A stretch of DNA of 64,000 nt, taken from contig NZ_VIWW01000001.1 of assembly GCF_007829885.1 (NCBI RefSeq), positions 1,674,001-1,738,000 on the forward strand, read 5' to 3'. The stretch is from Streptomyces brevispora. GTDB taxonomy: Bacteria; Actinomycetota; Actinomycetes; Streptomycetales; Streptomycetaceae. The number at the start of each line of letters is the position of its first letter. Position 1 is the first letter of the stretch. Under the pieces are notes generated by a model. The model was not told the origin of the DNA. It saw nothing but the letters and a program-made list of their open reading frames with translations, and searched no databases. A program made the translations under genes and the position numbers. Shown piece after piece: positions 38,901 through 45,108 of this stretch.

Positions 38901-39380
38901 ATCGGCACGCAACGCCGCCTCCGGCACCCTACCCTCGGGCCCAGCGAGGGCCGCCGCCTCTGGGAACTGGAGCGGGGCTACGGACGCCGCTTCATTGACC
39001 CCGGCCATCACCCGACGCACGGCTGAGACATCGAAGGGGACGCTCGCCCCGGCTTGTACGGCCTCGTCCGCAATCGTCGAGATCAACTCGTCGTACAACT
39101 TACGGAAGAAGGCAATGGGCTCGCCGTCACCCTCGACCAGCTCCACGCGCACGGTTGTAAGGCCGCGAGCCGCAGCTATCCGTTCTGTGGCGTAGAGCAA
39201 GCTCGTCTTCCCGACAGCCCGCGGGCCGTGCAGGACGATACAGACGGACGCTCGATCGACAGCTGTCTGATCGATCTCATATGCGATGGTGGCGACTTCC
39301 CAGTCTCGTCCAGCAAAGGCTGCGGCCTCACGCACCGGGTTCCGGTAGTCGTACGGATTACGAAATTTAGAGATGTTCAT
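35925..39380 (-). CDS. AAA/STAND-like ATPase - helical repeat - GT4 glycosyltransferase fusion
   Basis: An 1151-residue three-part protein. Residues about 20-420 are a P-loop ATPase: Walker A GPRAVGKTS (52-60), Walker B VVLLVDEAQ (D177, E178), sensor-like LVLVLSGTSG, then a helical/winged region. The middle (about 420-760) is helical and TPR-like (YNAAFNAYGTGNVSAARSNF). From about 780 is a GT-B glycosyltransferase: THGGLSTFNRDLCQALAAAG at the start, LLGRVEDAELKGVDL, and the GT4 E-x7-E motif EGFGLVGLE. GAGGGGG precedes the ATG. A switch ATPase fused to a sugar transferase suggests signal-triggered glycosylation, as in conflict systems, but this is inference. Codon use (for example CTT ATT AAT) is unlike the host. 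Confidence 0.82.
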   Translation of the reverse strand: MNISKFRNPYDYRNPVREAAAFAGRDWEVATIAYEIDQTAVDRASVCIVLHGPRAVGKTSLLYATERIAAARGLTTVRVELVEGDGEPIAFFRKLYDELISTIADEAVQAGASVPFDVSAVRRVMAGVNEAASVAPLQFPEAAALAGPEGRVPEAALRADLSHIVRLLGHPVVLLVDEAQLIAGDARALSVMRFLTTRVDGLVLVLSGTSGLIDRIMDVHSPILRQFKEIEVRAFVEHGDVASCIVRPLRSAGIYGGIPQGLASSLRQLTDGNPYEVQLYCHEMFTRWQSGVTDRMKLTPEVVEGIRSRMESGRDVLERPLVHAVRGMKRQELVAFNVLTSGLGHATPDEAWFAYCLAGQPEITREQYDEFREKLAAQGILAAEDIVRFAVQTELFDEVYARLWTARTIRLQPHAQVTSRGDVRAMLINRLFSVLHEFAQDSLHIFETCCSQMGARHVQKMLSALESMPDAGPDIFPRVAFLHSAILRTGEPSALDLTTVTCTYRNHTVERWLYSADNDDISLADTAAFKVVADRVAGLGGHLTADRVRVPLRTWPAHDWFRKASGELRTELADNHYNAAFNAYGTGNVSAARSNFQSSFALHPGWKQANSLTYLSLAYGLKGDALAWSQRALELSSDASQRALSRYNAAMAHFLTGDRDGAAKHLLGAAAELRGTALINKMAFLLLPDPDDSTRLNQESQVDIAEAVQRARAALGMPPGDVPTGPSDEAPDEGAVNVHAQTATPFTAYSSQRPVVVSVATEWNSTHGGLSTFNRDLCQALAAAGAQVFCVVLEATAAEFAAADKVGVTLLPAPDMPGASDDMRLTSRPKQLGGTVPHLVLGHGRITGPAAQKLADDFFPTARRLHFVHMAPDEIEWYKPDRGNDLGLRAEERTSVERALGGTAHRVVTVGPRLHEQYVDEFRKPEGLSPLRLDPGFDGAGQGADLGPPQGSPCRVMLLGRVEDAELKGVDLAAAACGRVAIWLREDGLRSVRLVVRGAPASAVDEERRRIVTWAASPGLDVVVRAYTSSQPRIDEDLKTASLVIMPSRREGFGLVGLEAITQGIPVLISSESGLADLLRETLGHERASRFVVELSRDDEVDVEKWARAIDRKLRDCEGAFRQAAELRDEMTQRVTWSRAAAVVLGEILDR

Positions 39381-39511
39381 GAGCCCCCTCGTTCATGCAG
39401 ATCGTACGATCCGAGGGCCATCGGCGTCAGTGTTCTGCCGCGAACCCAAAAGTGCTGAGCGTGAGGGCCGCTACCTACGGCGGCAGCGGGGTTACGCGAA
39501 GGCCGGCGGAG

Positions 39512-39657
39512 CGGCTTTGGGCTGGAGCTGCTTTGGGGCGAGTGATCATGGCCCCTTAAGCTTCCGGCGAGTCGGGCAGTCTGTGGACCTGCCCGTTAAG
39601 GCACGACGTTGGGGCCATGATCTTAGAGGCTCGCCCCAAAGTGGCTGCCTAAAGCCG
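39512..39657. repeat. Nested inverted repeat, 146 bp
   Basis: Four stems nest: CGGCTTT (39512-39518) with AAAGCCG (39651-39657); CTTTGGGGCGAG (39531-39542) with CTCGCCCCAAAG (39630-39641); GATCATGGCCCC (39544-39555) with GGGGCCATGATC (39611-39622); and CGGGCAG (39573-39579) with CTGCCCG (39589-39595). The two 12-base stems are perfect. Confidence 0.85.
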
Positions 39658-39760
39658 TGGAGCCGGCCGCCCCAGCCACAGAGCGTGTCTCCCGCTTCAT
39701 GCCCGCAGCTCGCTAGCGCGCCGCCGGGCGCGGCCAGCCGGGGCGGAGACAGAGGCAGGC

Positions 39761-39799
39761 CGCGCCGCTGAGGCGGCGCGCGCCCGCGCCGTGCGCGGG
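39761..39799. repeat. Two adjacent GC-rich hairpins
   Basis: CGCGCCGC (39761-39768) pairs with GCGGCGCG (39773-39780) over a TGAG loop, and CCCGCGC (39783-39789) pairs with GCGCGGG (39793-39799) over CGT. They lie about 40-80 bases downstream of the stop of the minus-strand gene at 39839, so they could also act as its terminator. Confidence 0.7.
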
Positions 39800-39838
39800 T
39801 CTTGATGAAGTAGAGAAACTCTTACCGCGCTGCCTGAG

Positions 39839-40075
39839 TCAGAGTGCGATCGGCTTGTAGGCCAAAGCCCGTTCGACAACCTTGTCCGCGCTCAGGTCGG
39901 GACCGGCATCCCAGTAGATGTAGTCGCTGATGTGGGGGCACCCGAGCCCGCGATACAAAGCGTCCAGGATCTCGGCGCCTTCAGCCTCGCTGGCAACGTC
40001 GCCGTCCAGGAGGCGCTGGACCAGTGGCAGAGCTTGGCCACGACTCATCCGCTGGTAGGGGCCTGGAGTCGTCAC
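39839..40075 (-). CDS. Small hypothetical protein coupled to the Nudix gene
   Basis: A 78-residue protein from GTG 40075, overlapping the Nudix stop as GTGA. It is helical and acidic (RMSRGQALPLVQRLLDGDVASEAEGAEILDALYRGLG), then YIYWDAGPDLSADKVVERALAY. The longer frame upstream runs inside the Nudix gene and is ignored. Its coupling to the Nudix gene suggests a shared role, perhaps in transfer immunity. No family recognised. Confidence 0.65.
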   Translation of the reverse strand: MTTPGPYQRMSRGQALPLVQRLLDGDVASEAEGAEILDALYRGLGCPHISDYIYWDAGPDLSADKVVERALAYKPIAL

Positions 40076-40524
40076 GGTGTCTTGTTCAGTCGCCGGCCGT
40101 CGTGGCTTCGCACGTGGGGGCCGGCTCCGTCGACGGCGTCCAGCAGGCGGATCGCGTAGACCTCGGACATGCGCTCGGTGATCTGCTCCTGGGTGAGCCA
40201 CTCGACCGCCACGGACTCCGCGGACGTGCGCTCAGTGCCTCCAGAAGGCTTGCACCGGAAGACCAGGGCGACGATGCCCCGGGTCGTGTTCTTGTAGACC
40301 CCGGTGAGTTCGTCCACCTCGACGTGGATCCCCGTCTCCTCCAGGACCTCGCGCACGACGCCGGCCTCCGGGGTCTCGTCGAGTTCGAGGACGCCGCCGG
40401 GTAGCTCCCAAGTGCCGTTGTCGGCGCGTCGGATCGACAGAAGACGCCCGTCCTCGCGCACCACTACCCCGGCGACAGATACGGAGTGCAGCGGCGTCGA
40501 GGTCGCCCCCTGTGATTGACTCAT
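40072..40524 (-). CDS. Nudix hydrolase, candidate Pif-like transfer immunity protein
   Basis: A 150-residue Nudix protein with a complete box, GVLELDETPEAGVVREVLEE followed by TGI (G-x5-E-x7-R-E-x2-E-E-x-G). Nudix enzymes hydrolyse nucleoside diphosphates linked to another group. In pSAM2 the immunity factor Pif, which blocks redundant transfer between donor cells, has a Nudix domain and is encoded near korSA and tra; position and domain match here, but residue identity was not measured. ATG 40524 is chosen; ATG 40536 is possible. TATGCT stands 7 bases before ATG 40524 and no ribosome binding site is seen, so a leaderless mRNA is likely. A KorSA-type operator overlaps the start. Confidence 0.78.
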   Translation of the reverse strand: MSQSQGATSTPLHSVSVAGVVVREDGRLLSIRRADNGTWELPGGVLELDETPEAGVVREVLEETGIHVEVDELTGVYKNTTRGIVALVFRCKPSGGTERTSAESVAVEWLTQEQITERMSEVYAIRLLDAVDGAGPHVRSHDGRRLNKTP

Positions 40525-40534
40525 ATACAGGAGC
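40519..40534. promoter_or_regulatory. KorSA-type operator between divergent Nudix and korSA-like genes
   Basis: ACTCATATACAGGAGC matches the palindrome ACTCATGTACATGAGT found twice before the tra operon, with degeneracy in the right arm. It follows TTG so that TTGACT (40516-40521) overlaps its left end as a possible -35 for the regulator gene, and it covers the start of the Nudix gene on the other strand. Confidence 0.65.
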
Positions 40535-40554
40535 ATAGGAGGCAGAGAGGGACT

Positions 40555-41334
40555 ATGGGAACCGCGGTAGGTGGAGAGCGGTCTGTGCCGCGGTACGTAC
40601 AGATCGCCGATGAGATCGTGCAGCAGATCCGGGCCGGTGTCCTCGGTCCCGGGGACATGGTGCCCAGCGAGTCAGAGCTCGTCGAGCGGTACGGCGTCGC
40701 CGGCGGGACGATCCGCAAGGCCATGGTCGAGGTGCGTGCGAGCGGGCTGGTCGAGACCCGGCACGGCAAGGGTTCGATCGTCAAGGATCGTCCGCCCGTA
40801 CGCCACCGGTCATCGGACCGCTTCCGGCGCTCGCTTCGCCAGGGTGGCAAGGCCGCCTATCTCGCCGAGTCCGCGCAGTCCGGCGCTGCCGCCAAGGTGA
40901 GCGTCCTCTACATCGGCCCCACGGAAGCTCCGGAGGATGCCGCTCAGCGATTGGGGATCGTCGCCGGCACTCAGGTGCTCGCCAGGCGGCGCCTGTACTT
41001 TCGCAACGGCACACCCGTCGAGACGGCGACGTCGTATCTCCCGTGGGACGTCGTGAAGGACATTCCCGAGCTGTTCGCCGAGAACCCCGGCGGTGGCGGT
41101 ATCTACGCCCGACTCGAAGACCATGGGCACGAGTTCGCCGAGTTCGTCGAGACGCTCCAAGGGCGTCCAGCCACCAAGGCGGAGTCCTCGGAACTGGCTC
41201 TCAGCCCCGGCGCTCCGGTCATCCACCTGATTCGTGAGGCCCGTACGACGCAGGGCCGCGTGGTCGAGGTCTGCGACACCCTCATGGCCGCTGACCAGTT
41301 CGTATTCGAGTATCGGATCCCTGCCGCCGACTGA
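40555..41334 (+). CDS. korSA: GntR-family repressor of the KorSA type
   Basis: A 259-residue regulator. The winged helix (RYVQIADEIVQQIRAGVLGPGDMVPSESELVERYGVAGGTIRKAM) occupies about 10-75 and a UTRA domain about 100-255. In pSAM2 KorSA is a GntR repressor of pra that keeps the element integrated; this gene has the same place, between a Nudix gene and a Pra-like plus tra operon. Three copies of ACTCATGTACATGAGT-like operators flank it, one before its own start and two before the next operon. ATG 40555 has AGAGG upstream; the in-frame TTG 40516 is unlikely. The symbol is given by role and synteny. Confidence 0.8.
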   Translation: MGTAVGGERSVPRYVQIADEIVQQIRAGVLGPGDMVPSESELVERYGVAGGTIRKAMVEVRASGLVETRHGKGSIVKDRPPVRHRSSDRFRRSLRQGGKAAYLAESAQSGAAAKVSVLYIGPTEAPEDAAQRLGIVAGTQVLARRRLYFRNGTPVETATSYLPWDVVKDIPELFAENPGGGGIYARLEDHGHEFAEFVETLQGRPATKAESSELALSPGAPVIHLIREARTTQGRVVEVCDTLMAADQFVFEYRIPAAD

Positions 41335-41386
41335 CGCCACCTCAACTCCACTCAACCCGCCGCGAGTTCCTCTCCGCAGCGGGTTG

Positions 41387-41438
41387 ACTCATGTACAGGA
41401 GTGAGGCACTCTTCTTCATGTCACTCATGTACATGAGT
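41387..41438 (+). promoter_or_regulatory. Two KorSA-type operators upstream of the transfer operon
   Basis: ACTCATGTACAGGAGT (41387-41402) and ACTCATGTACATGAGT (41423-41438; a perfect 16-base palindrome) have centres 36 bases apart. The first overlaps a TTGACT hexamer (41384-41389), the same arrangement as at 40516, giving a shared TTGACTCATRTACAGGAG. They lie 35 bases before the first gene of the operon. Confidence 0.75.
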
Positions 41439-41472
41439 GACGAAGTCCAACCCCTATAGAGGAGTGATCGTT

Positions 41473-41820
41473 GTGCGTCAGATTCCCGTCGACACCACCA
41501 ACGCCACCGTCATGGTCGCCAAGGCCCCCCAGCCCAAGGTCAAGGACCGTCGCACCGGTGAGATCGCCCTCGACAAGGACGGCGTCACACTGATGACGGT
41601 GGAGGTGATGTTCTCCACGCCGGACGAGGTGGAGATCCTCAAGCTCACGGTTCCGCAGCCGGGCGTCTCCGAGGACCTCGCCATGGGTGCCCCGGTCGCG
41701 CTGACGGGGCTGGTCGCCTCGGCGTGGGAGAACGAGTTCAACGGACAGAAGCGGCACGGGATTGCGTTCCGCGCGGTCGCCGTCACCTCGCTCGCCGGCG
41801 CCACTTCGAAGGCGGCCTGA
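41473..41820 (+). CDS. Conserved AICE protein, candidate Pra-type activator
   Basis: A 115-residue protein from GTG 41473 behind GAGGAG (9 bases). It is beta-rich (VRQIPVDTTNATVMVAKAP, MTVEVMFSTPDEVEILKLTV, LTGLVASAWE) and looks like a small OB-type barrel. It is the first gene after the KorSA-like repressor and its operators and immediately precedes tra, the position of pra in pSAM2, whose product activates replication and excision. The assignment rests on position; no DNA-binding helix-turn-helix is visible, so a single-strand DNA-binding or structural role is also possible. Confidence 0.6.
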   Translation: MRQIPVDTTNATVMVAKAPQPKVKDRRTGEIALDKDGVTLMTVEVMFSTPDEVEILKLTVPQPGVSEDLAMGAPVALTGLVASAWENEFNGQKRHGIAFRAVAVTSLAGATSKAA

Positions 41821-41822
41821 TC

Positions 41823-43178
41823 ATGACCGGGTTAACGGTCGCCCTGGTGCTGGTCGTCGCTGCCGCAGTGATCCTGCGGTGGCGGCGCCCCGCCTGGTAC
41901 TGGCTGGTCTTCGGCGCCGTGGTCGCCACCCTGCGAGTCCTGGTCCGCTACGCCTCCGTGATGGACGCCTGCGGGCTGACTGTCCCGCCCTCCCGCTGGC
42001 GCCTGGCCCTCGCCCGAATCGCCAACCGCCCCGTCCCTGAGTCCCGCGCTCCGCGCATCCTGCGCGTTCATCCCACCCGCACCGGTCTGCTGCTCCGTCT
42101 CAAACTCCGCCCCGGACAGGACGCCTTCGACGTCTCCGCCGCCTCAGACCGGCTGCGTCACTCCTTCGCGATGTACGGCGTCACTTCGCGGGAACTCCGC
42201 TCGGGAGTCGTCGAAGTCCGGATGACCGGATACGACGTGCTCAAGCGGGTCCACATGCCCGTCAAGACCGACCCTGCTCCCATGAGGGTTCCGGTCGCGC
42301 TGCGGGAAGACGGGGCGGTCCGCTACCGCGACTACCGTGCCGTGCCCCACGGCCTCACCCTCGGTGCCACGGAGTCAGGGAAGTCCGTCTATCAGCGCAA
42401 CCTGGTCGCCGGCCTCGCGCCCATGGATGTTGCGCTGGTCGGCATCGACTGCAAGCAAGGGGTCGAGCTCTTCCCACTGGCCCGCCGGTTCTCCGCACTC
42501 GCCGACAACCCGGACTCCGCCCTCGACCTCCTCGAAGCCCTCGTCTCCTACATGGCGGACGTCTACCAACTGATCCGCACCGAGCAACAAATGTCGGTCA
42601 ACGTGCCGGACGCGGAGATCGCTGCCGACATCTGGGACCTGCCTGAGCACCTGCGACCGGTGCCGATCGTCGTCCTGGTGGACGAGGTCGCCGAACTCGC
42701 CCTGTTCGCCTCCAAGGACGAGGAGAAGCGGCGCGACAGGATCATCACCGCCCTCGTACGACTGGCCCAGCTCGGCCGTGCCGCGGGCATCTATCTGGAG
42801 ATCTGCGGGCAGCGCTTCGGCTCCGAACTCGGCAAGGGCATCACGATGCTCCGCGCCCAGCTCACCGGCCGCACCGCCCACCGCGTCAACGACGAGTCGT
42901 CCGCCAACATGGCCTTCGGGGACATCGCCCCGGACGCGGTCCTGGCTGCGATCCAGATTCCGACCGACACCCCCGGTATCGCCGTCACCGGCGACTCGTC
43001 CGGTGGTTGGGCCCGCATTCGCGCCCCGCACACCTCGCTGCGGCAGGCCGTGAATCTCTGCAACAAGTACGCGGACCGCACCCCGGAACTGCCGGCCCTC
43101 GCGCCCTTCCGGTCTGCCACCGCCGCGCTGCCTTCGGAACGTGTGCCGCTGTCCAAGACGGCCCCCGCGACCGTCTGA
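41823..43178 (+). CDS. traSA: FtsK/SpoIIIE-type DNA translocase, AICE transfer protein Tra
   Basis: A 451-residue translocase. One or two hydrophobic helices at residues 1-40 anchor it in the membrane. The motor has Walker A GATESGKS (181-188) and Walker B IVVLVDEVAEL (D287, E288), with ICGQRFGSELGKG as the arginine-finger region. Proteins of this type (TraSA, TraB) alone move double-stranded DNA between Streptomyces hyphae. ATG 41823 is 2 bases past the preceding stop. The gene is intact and of normal length for the family. The symbol follows pSAM2 usage by role. Confidence 0.9.
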   Translation: MTGLTVALVLVVAAAVILRWRRPAWYWLVFGAVVATLRVLVRYASVMDACGLTVPPSRWRLALARIANRPVPESRAPRILRVHPTRTGLLLRLKLRPGQDAFDVSAASDRLRHSFAMYGVTSRELRSGVVEVRMTGYDVLKRVHMPVKTDPAPMRVPVALREDGAVRYRDYRAVPHGLTLGATESGKSVYQRNLVAGLAPMDVALVGIDCKQGVELFPLARRFSALADNPDSALDLLEALVSYMADVYQLIRTEQQMSVNVPDAEIAADIWDLPEHLRPVPIVVLVDEVAELALFASKDEEKRRDRIITALVRLAQLGRAAGIYLEICGQRFGSELGKGITMLRAQLTGRTAHRVNDESSANMAFGDIAPDAVLAAIQIPTDTPGIAVTGDSSGGWARIRAPHTSLRQAVNLCNKYADRTPELPALAPFRSATAALPSERVPLSKTAPATV

Positions 43179-43259
43179 CCCTTTCACTCCCCCGGTTGGC
43201 ACGACCGTCCTCGTGCCAGGTCCCTACCCGTCCCATGCTTGCTGAAGGGAGAACACGTC

Positions 43260-43463
43260 ATGTGCCCCGACTGCGAGGACGTCGCCCGCACCGTGCTCTT
43301 GCTGGGCCACCTCGCCCTCTACGCTGACGGACTCGGCGCAGACCAGAGCTTCGTCGAGGCCGTGGGCCCGTCCCTCGCCGCGTCCCTGCCTGAGCCGCCG
43401 TTCGGTACGTTCCCGCCCGGCCACGACCCCGTTGACGAACCCGACCACCCCGGCGGCTCGTGA
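43260..43463 (+). CDS. Small CxxC protein of the transfer operon
   Basis: A 67-residue acidic protein from ATG 43260 behind GAAGGGAG (8 bases). It starts MCPDCEDVARTVLLLGHLALYADGLG, with one C-x2-C pair, and ends in a Pro/Asp-rich tail. Its stop overlaps the start of the DUF2637 gene as TGATG. Small proteins of this sort recur between tra and spd genes; role unknown. Confidence 0.7.
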   Translation: MCPDCEDVARTVLLLGHLALYADGLGADQSFVEAVGPSLAASLPEPPFGTFPPGHDPVDEPDHPGGS

Positions 43464-44116
43464 TGGCGCGCCCCGCGTTCCGCGTGGACGCCGTCCTCGT
43501 CCAGGCCGTCATCGCTGGGGCTCTGTCCTTCGCCCACCTGCACGACCTCGCTGACGCCGCCGGACAGGACGGCTGGAAAGCCTGGGCCTACCCGATCTCG
43601 GTGGACCTGCTTCTGGTCGCTGCCTGGCGACGGTTGCGCAGTGACGGGCCGTCCCGGTTGGCGTGGTGCTGGTTCCTGATCGCCCTGTTCGCCTCGCTCG
43701 GCGCCAACGTGGCCACCGCGGGATTCCTCGACCTCACCCATCCCCCGTCCTGGCTGCGCTTCGGCATCGCGGGATGGCCTGCCCTCGCCTTCCTTGGCGG
43801 CACGCTCCTCGCCCACTCGCACGTCTCCGAGAGCCAGGAACCGGTTCTGCCAGCGCCAGAAGCCGAGCCGGACATCGCTCCCGAGCCGCAGCCCGTACCG
43901 GCTCCGCTGCTCGTAGCCGAGGAGCCCCCGGCCACCGCATCCGCTGCCCCGGCGCCGACCGGTCCGCCGGTTCCCGCCGCGCTCGTCGACCACGCGCGAA
44001 AGCTCGCCGCCGACCACCAAGCCCGTACCGGCGCCCGGATTGACACCGACACCCTGCGCGCCCGCCTCGGCGTCCCGCCGCACCTCGCCGACGCCATCGC
44101 CGCCCAACTCGCCTGA
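43463..44116 (+). CDS. DUF2637 membrane protein, Spd-type spread protein
   Basis: A 217-residue protein with about four hydrophobic helices in the first 120 residues (VLVQAVIAGALSFAHLHDLA, AYPISVDLLLVAAW, LAWCWFLIALFASLG, FGIAGWPALAFLGGTLLA) and a Pro/Ala/Glu-rich cytoplasmic tail ending in a helical domain (LRARLGVPPHLADAIAAQL). Proteins of this family (SpdB-like) support intramycelial spread of Streptomyces elements. ATG 43463 overlaps the previous stop. Confidence 0.85.
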   Translation: MARPAFRVDAVLVQAVIAGALSFAHLHDLADAAGQDGWKAWAYPISVDLLLVAAWRRLRSDGPSRLAWCWFLIALFASLGANVATAGFLDLTHPPSWLRFGIAGWPALAFLGGTLLAHSHVSESQEPVLPAPEAEPDIAPEPQPVPAPLLVAEEPPATASAAPAPTGPPVPAALVDHARKLAADHQARTGARIDTDTLRARLGVPPHLADAIAAQLA

Positions 44117-44137
44117 CCTGAAGGGAGGACCACCCTC

Positions 44138-44329
44138 ATGCCTGCTCGCGACCACTTCCACTCCCTGATGCGGATCGGCCCTGTGCAGATCGGCACCCAC
44201 CGCGACCGTCGCGGCCACACCGAGCACGCGGCCGTGTGCACCAAGGACGGCTGCGGCTGGTCCGCCGGCTACTCCAGCCAGACCGCCGCGCAGCTCGCCG
44301 CCCGCACCCACCGCTGCACCGCCCGATAG
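44138..44329 (+). CDS. Small mobile-element transfer (Spd) protein
   Basis: A 63-residue protein from ATG 44138 behind AAGGGAGGA. It has HRDRRGHTEHAAVCTKDGCGW and RTHRC, a Cys/His pattern fit for zinc binding. It is a conserved member of the spd cluster in pSAM2-type elements, usually annotated as mobile element transfer protein. Biochemical role unknown. Confidence 0.8.
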   Translation: MPARDHFHSLMRIGPVQIGTHRDRRGHTEHAAVCTKDGCGWSAGYSSQTAAQLAARTHRCTAR

Positions 44330-44338
44330 GAGAAGTCC

Positions 44339-44494
44339 GTGGACGTCCCGCTCTGGCTCGCCCTGATCATCGTCGGCTGGCTCGGCATCAAGCTCATCCG
44401 CCCGCCCCTGTGGCTCGTCGCCGTCCTCCTGCTCGGCGGCTACCTCCTCGCCGACAGCCTGCTCTCCCCCGTCATCGACACCGCCGTCAAGTAG
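44339..44494 (+). CDS. 51-residue two-helix membrane protein of the spd cluster
   Basis: A very short gene from GTG 44339 (AGGAGA 6 bases upstream) to TAG 44492-44494. The product has two hydrophobic segments, PLWLALIIVGWLGIKLI and PPLWLVAVLLLGGYLLA, with a short loop. It lies between two spd genes with 9- and 23-base gaps. The size and position match the tiny Spd membrane proteins of other AICEs. No shadow gene competes in this stretch. Confidence 0.75.
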   Translation: MDVPLWLALIIVGWLGIKLIRPPLWLVAVLLLGGYLLADSLLSPVIDTAVK

Positions 44495-44517
44495 CCACTG
44501 CCGAAGGGAGATCCACC

Positions 44518-44832
44518 ATGTTCCGCCCGAAGGTCCCGACCATGCCCCAGCCCACCGGGCACCTCACCCGGCCTACTGCGGTAGTCGAGCCGACCGCAGT
44601 CATGCACCACACCCCGGAGCCCCTCGCCCCCGTGACCGCTCCGGCGCGGCCGACCGTGCAGCTCTCCGCAGGCGGTGTCGTCGCGCTCATCGGCGGTGGG
44701 ACAGCCGTGGTCCTGGTCGTCGGTGCCGTCCTGGTGTCGATGCTGCTCGCGGTCGCCATCACCGGCGCATCCGTTGCCATCTGCGCCCTGGTCATCCGCT
44801 CGCTGGTCAACACCGAGCACAAACGCCGCTGA
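44518..44832 (+). CDS. SpdD-like membrane protein
   Basis: A 104-residue protein from ATG 44518 behind GAAGGGAG. A Thr/Pro-rich N-terminus (about 50 residues) precedes two joined hydrophobic helices (VVALIGGGTAVVLVVGAVLV and LLAVAITGASVAICALVIRS) and a basic end. The pattern matches small Spd proteins. It is probably an inner-membrane partner in spread. Confidence 0.78.
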   Translation: MFRPKVPTMPQPTGHLTRPTAVVEPTAVMHHTPEPLAPVTAPARPTVQLSAGGVVALIGGGTAVVLVVGAVLVSMLLAVAITGASVAICALVIRSLVNTEHKRR

Positions 44833-44919
44833 CCGGCTCCCGGGCGGCCTCAACCGCCAAGTCTCCGCCGCCCGGGAGCCGTCCCCTGCCCGATCTCGCA
44901 ACCGGAAGGAAACCCCAGC

Positions 44920-45108
44920 ATGACCCACCGCACCCGCCCGCCGTCCCAGAGCTGCCCGAACTGCGACGGCTTCGCCTCCGCCGCCGTCACTCTTGGCGGT
45001 CGCGACCGGCATGGCCACCTCCGCACCATCAGCGCGCACTGCCCGGTCTGCCACGGCACAGGCACTGCTCGCCGCCTCGCTCGTCTGCGGGAGGACGCAC
45101 GTGCCTGA
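44920..45108 (+). CDS. Small zinc-ribbon protein upstream of the replication gene
   Basis: A 62-residue protein with CPNCDGF (12-18) and CPVCHGTG (41-48), a four-Cys zinc ribbon of the DnaJ-knuckle style, and a basic tail. ATG 44920 is preceded by GGAAGGAAA. Its last 8 bases overlap the start of the replication gene, so their translation is coupled. Conserved in AICEs; may help the initiator. Confidence 0.75.
   Translation: MTHRTRPPSQSCPNCDGFASAAVTLGGRDRHGHLRTISAHCPVCHGTGTARRLARLREDARA

Larger units (their letters stand above)
39381..39838. other. 458-bp non-coding region rich in inverted repeats
   Basis: No convincing gene lies here. The region holds the nested inverted repeat at 39512-39657 and two tight GC-rich hairpins at 39761-39799, and it separates the cargo pair from the conserved AICE module. 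Extensive secondary structure in non-coding DNA of a rolling-circle element suggests a single-strand origin or the transfer locus, but no known origin motif was recognised. Confidence 0.5.

Noticed and set aside
39373..39771. Plus-strand frame in the 39.4-39.8 kb region as a gene
   Set aside because: It spans the nested inverted repeat, has no ribosome binding site and an irregular composition; the repeat structure is the better explanation.
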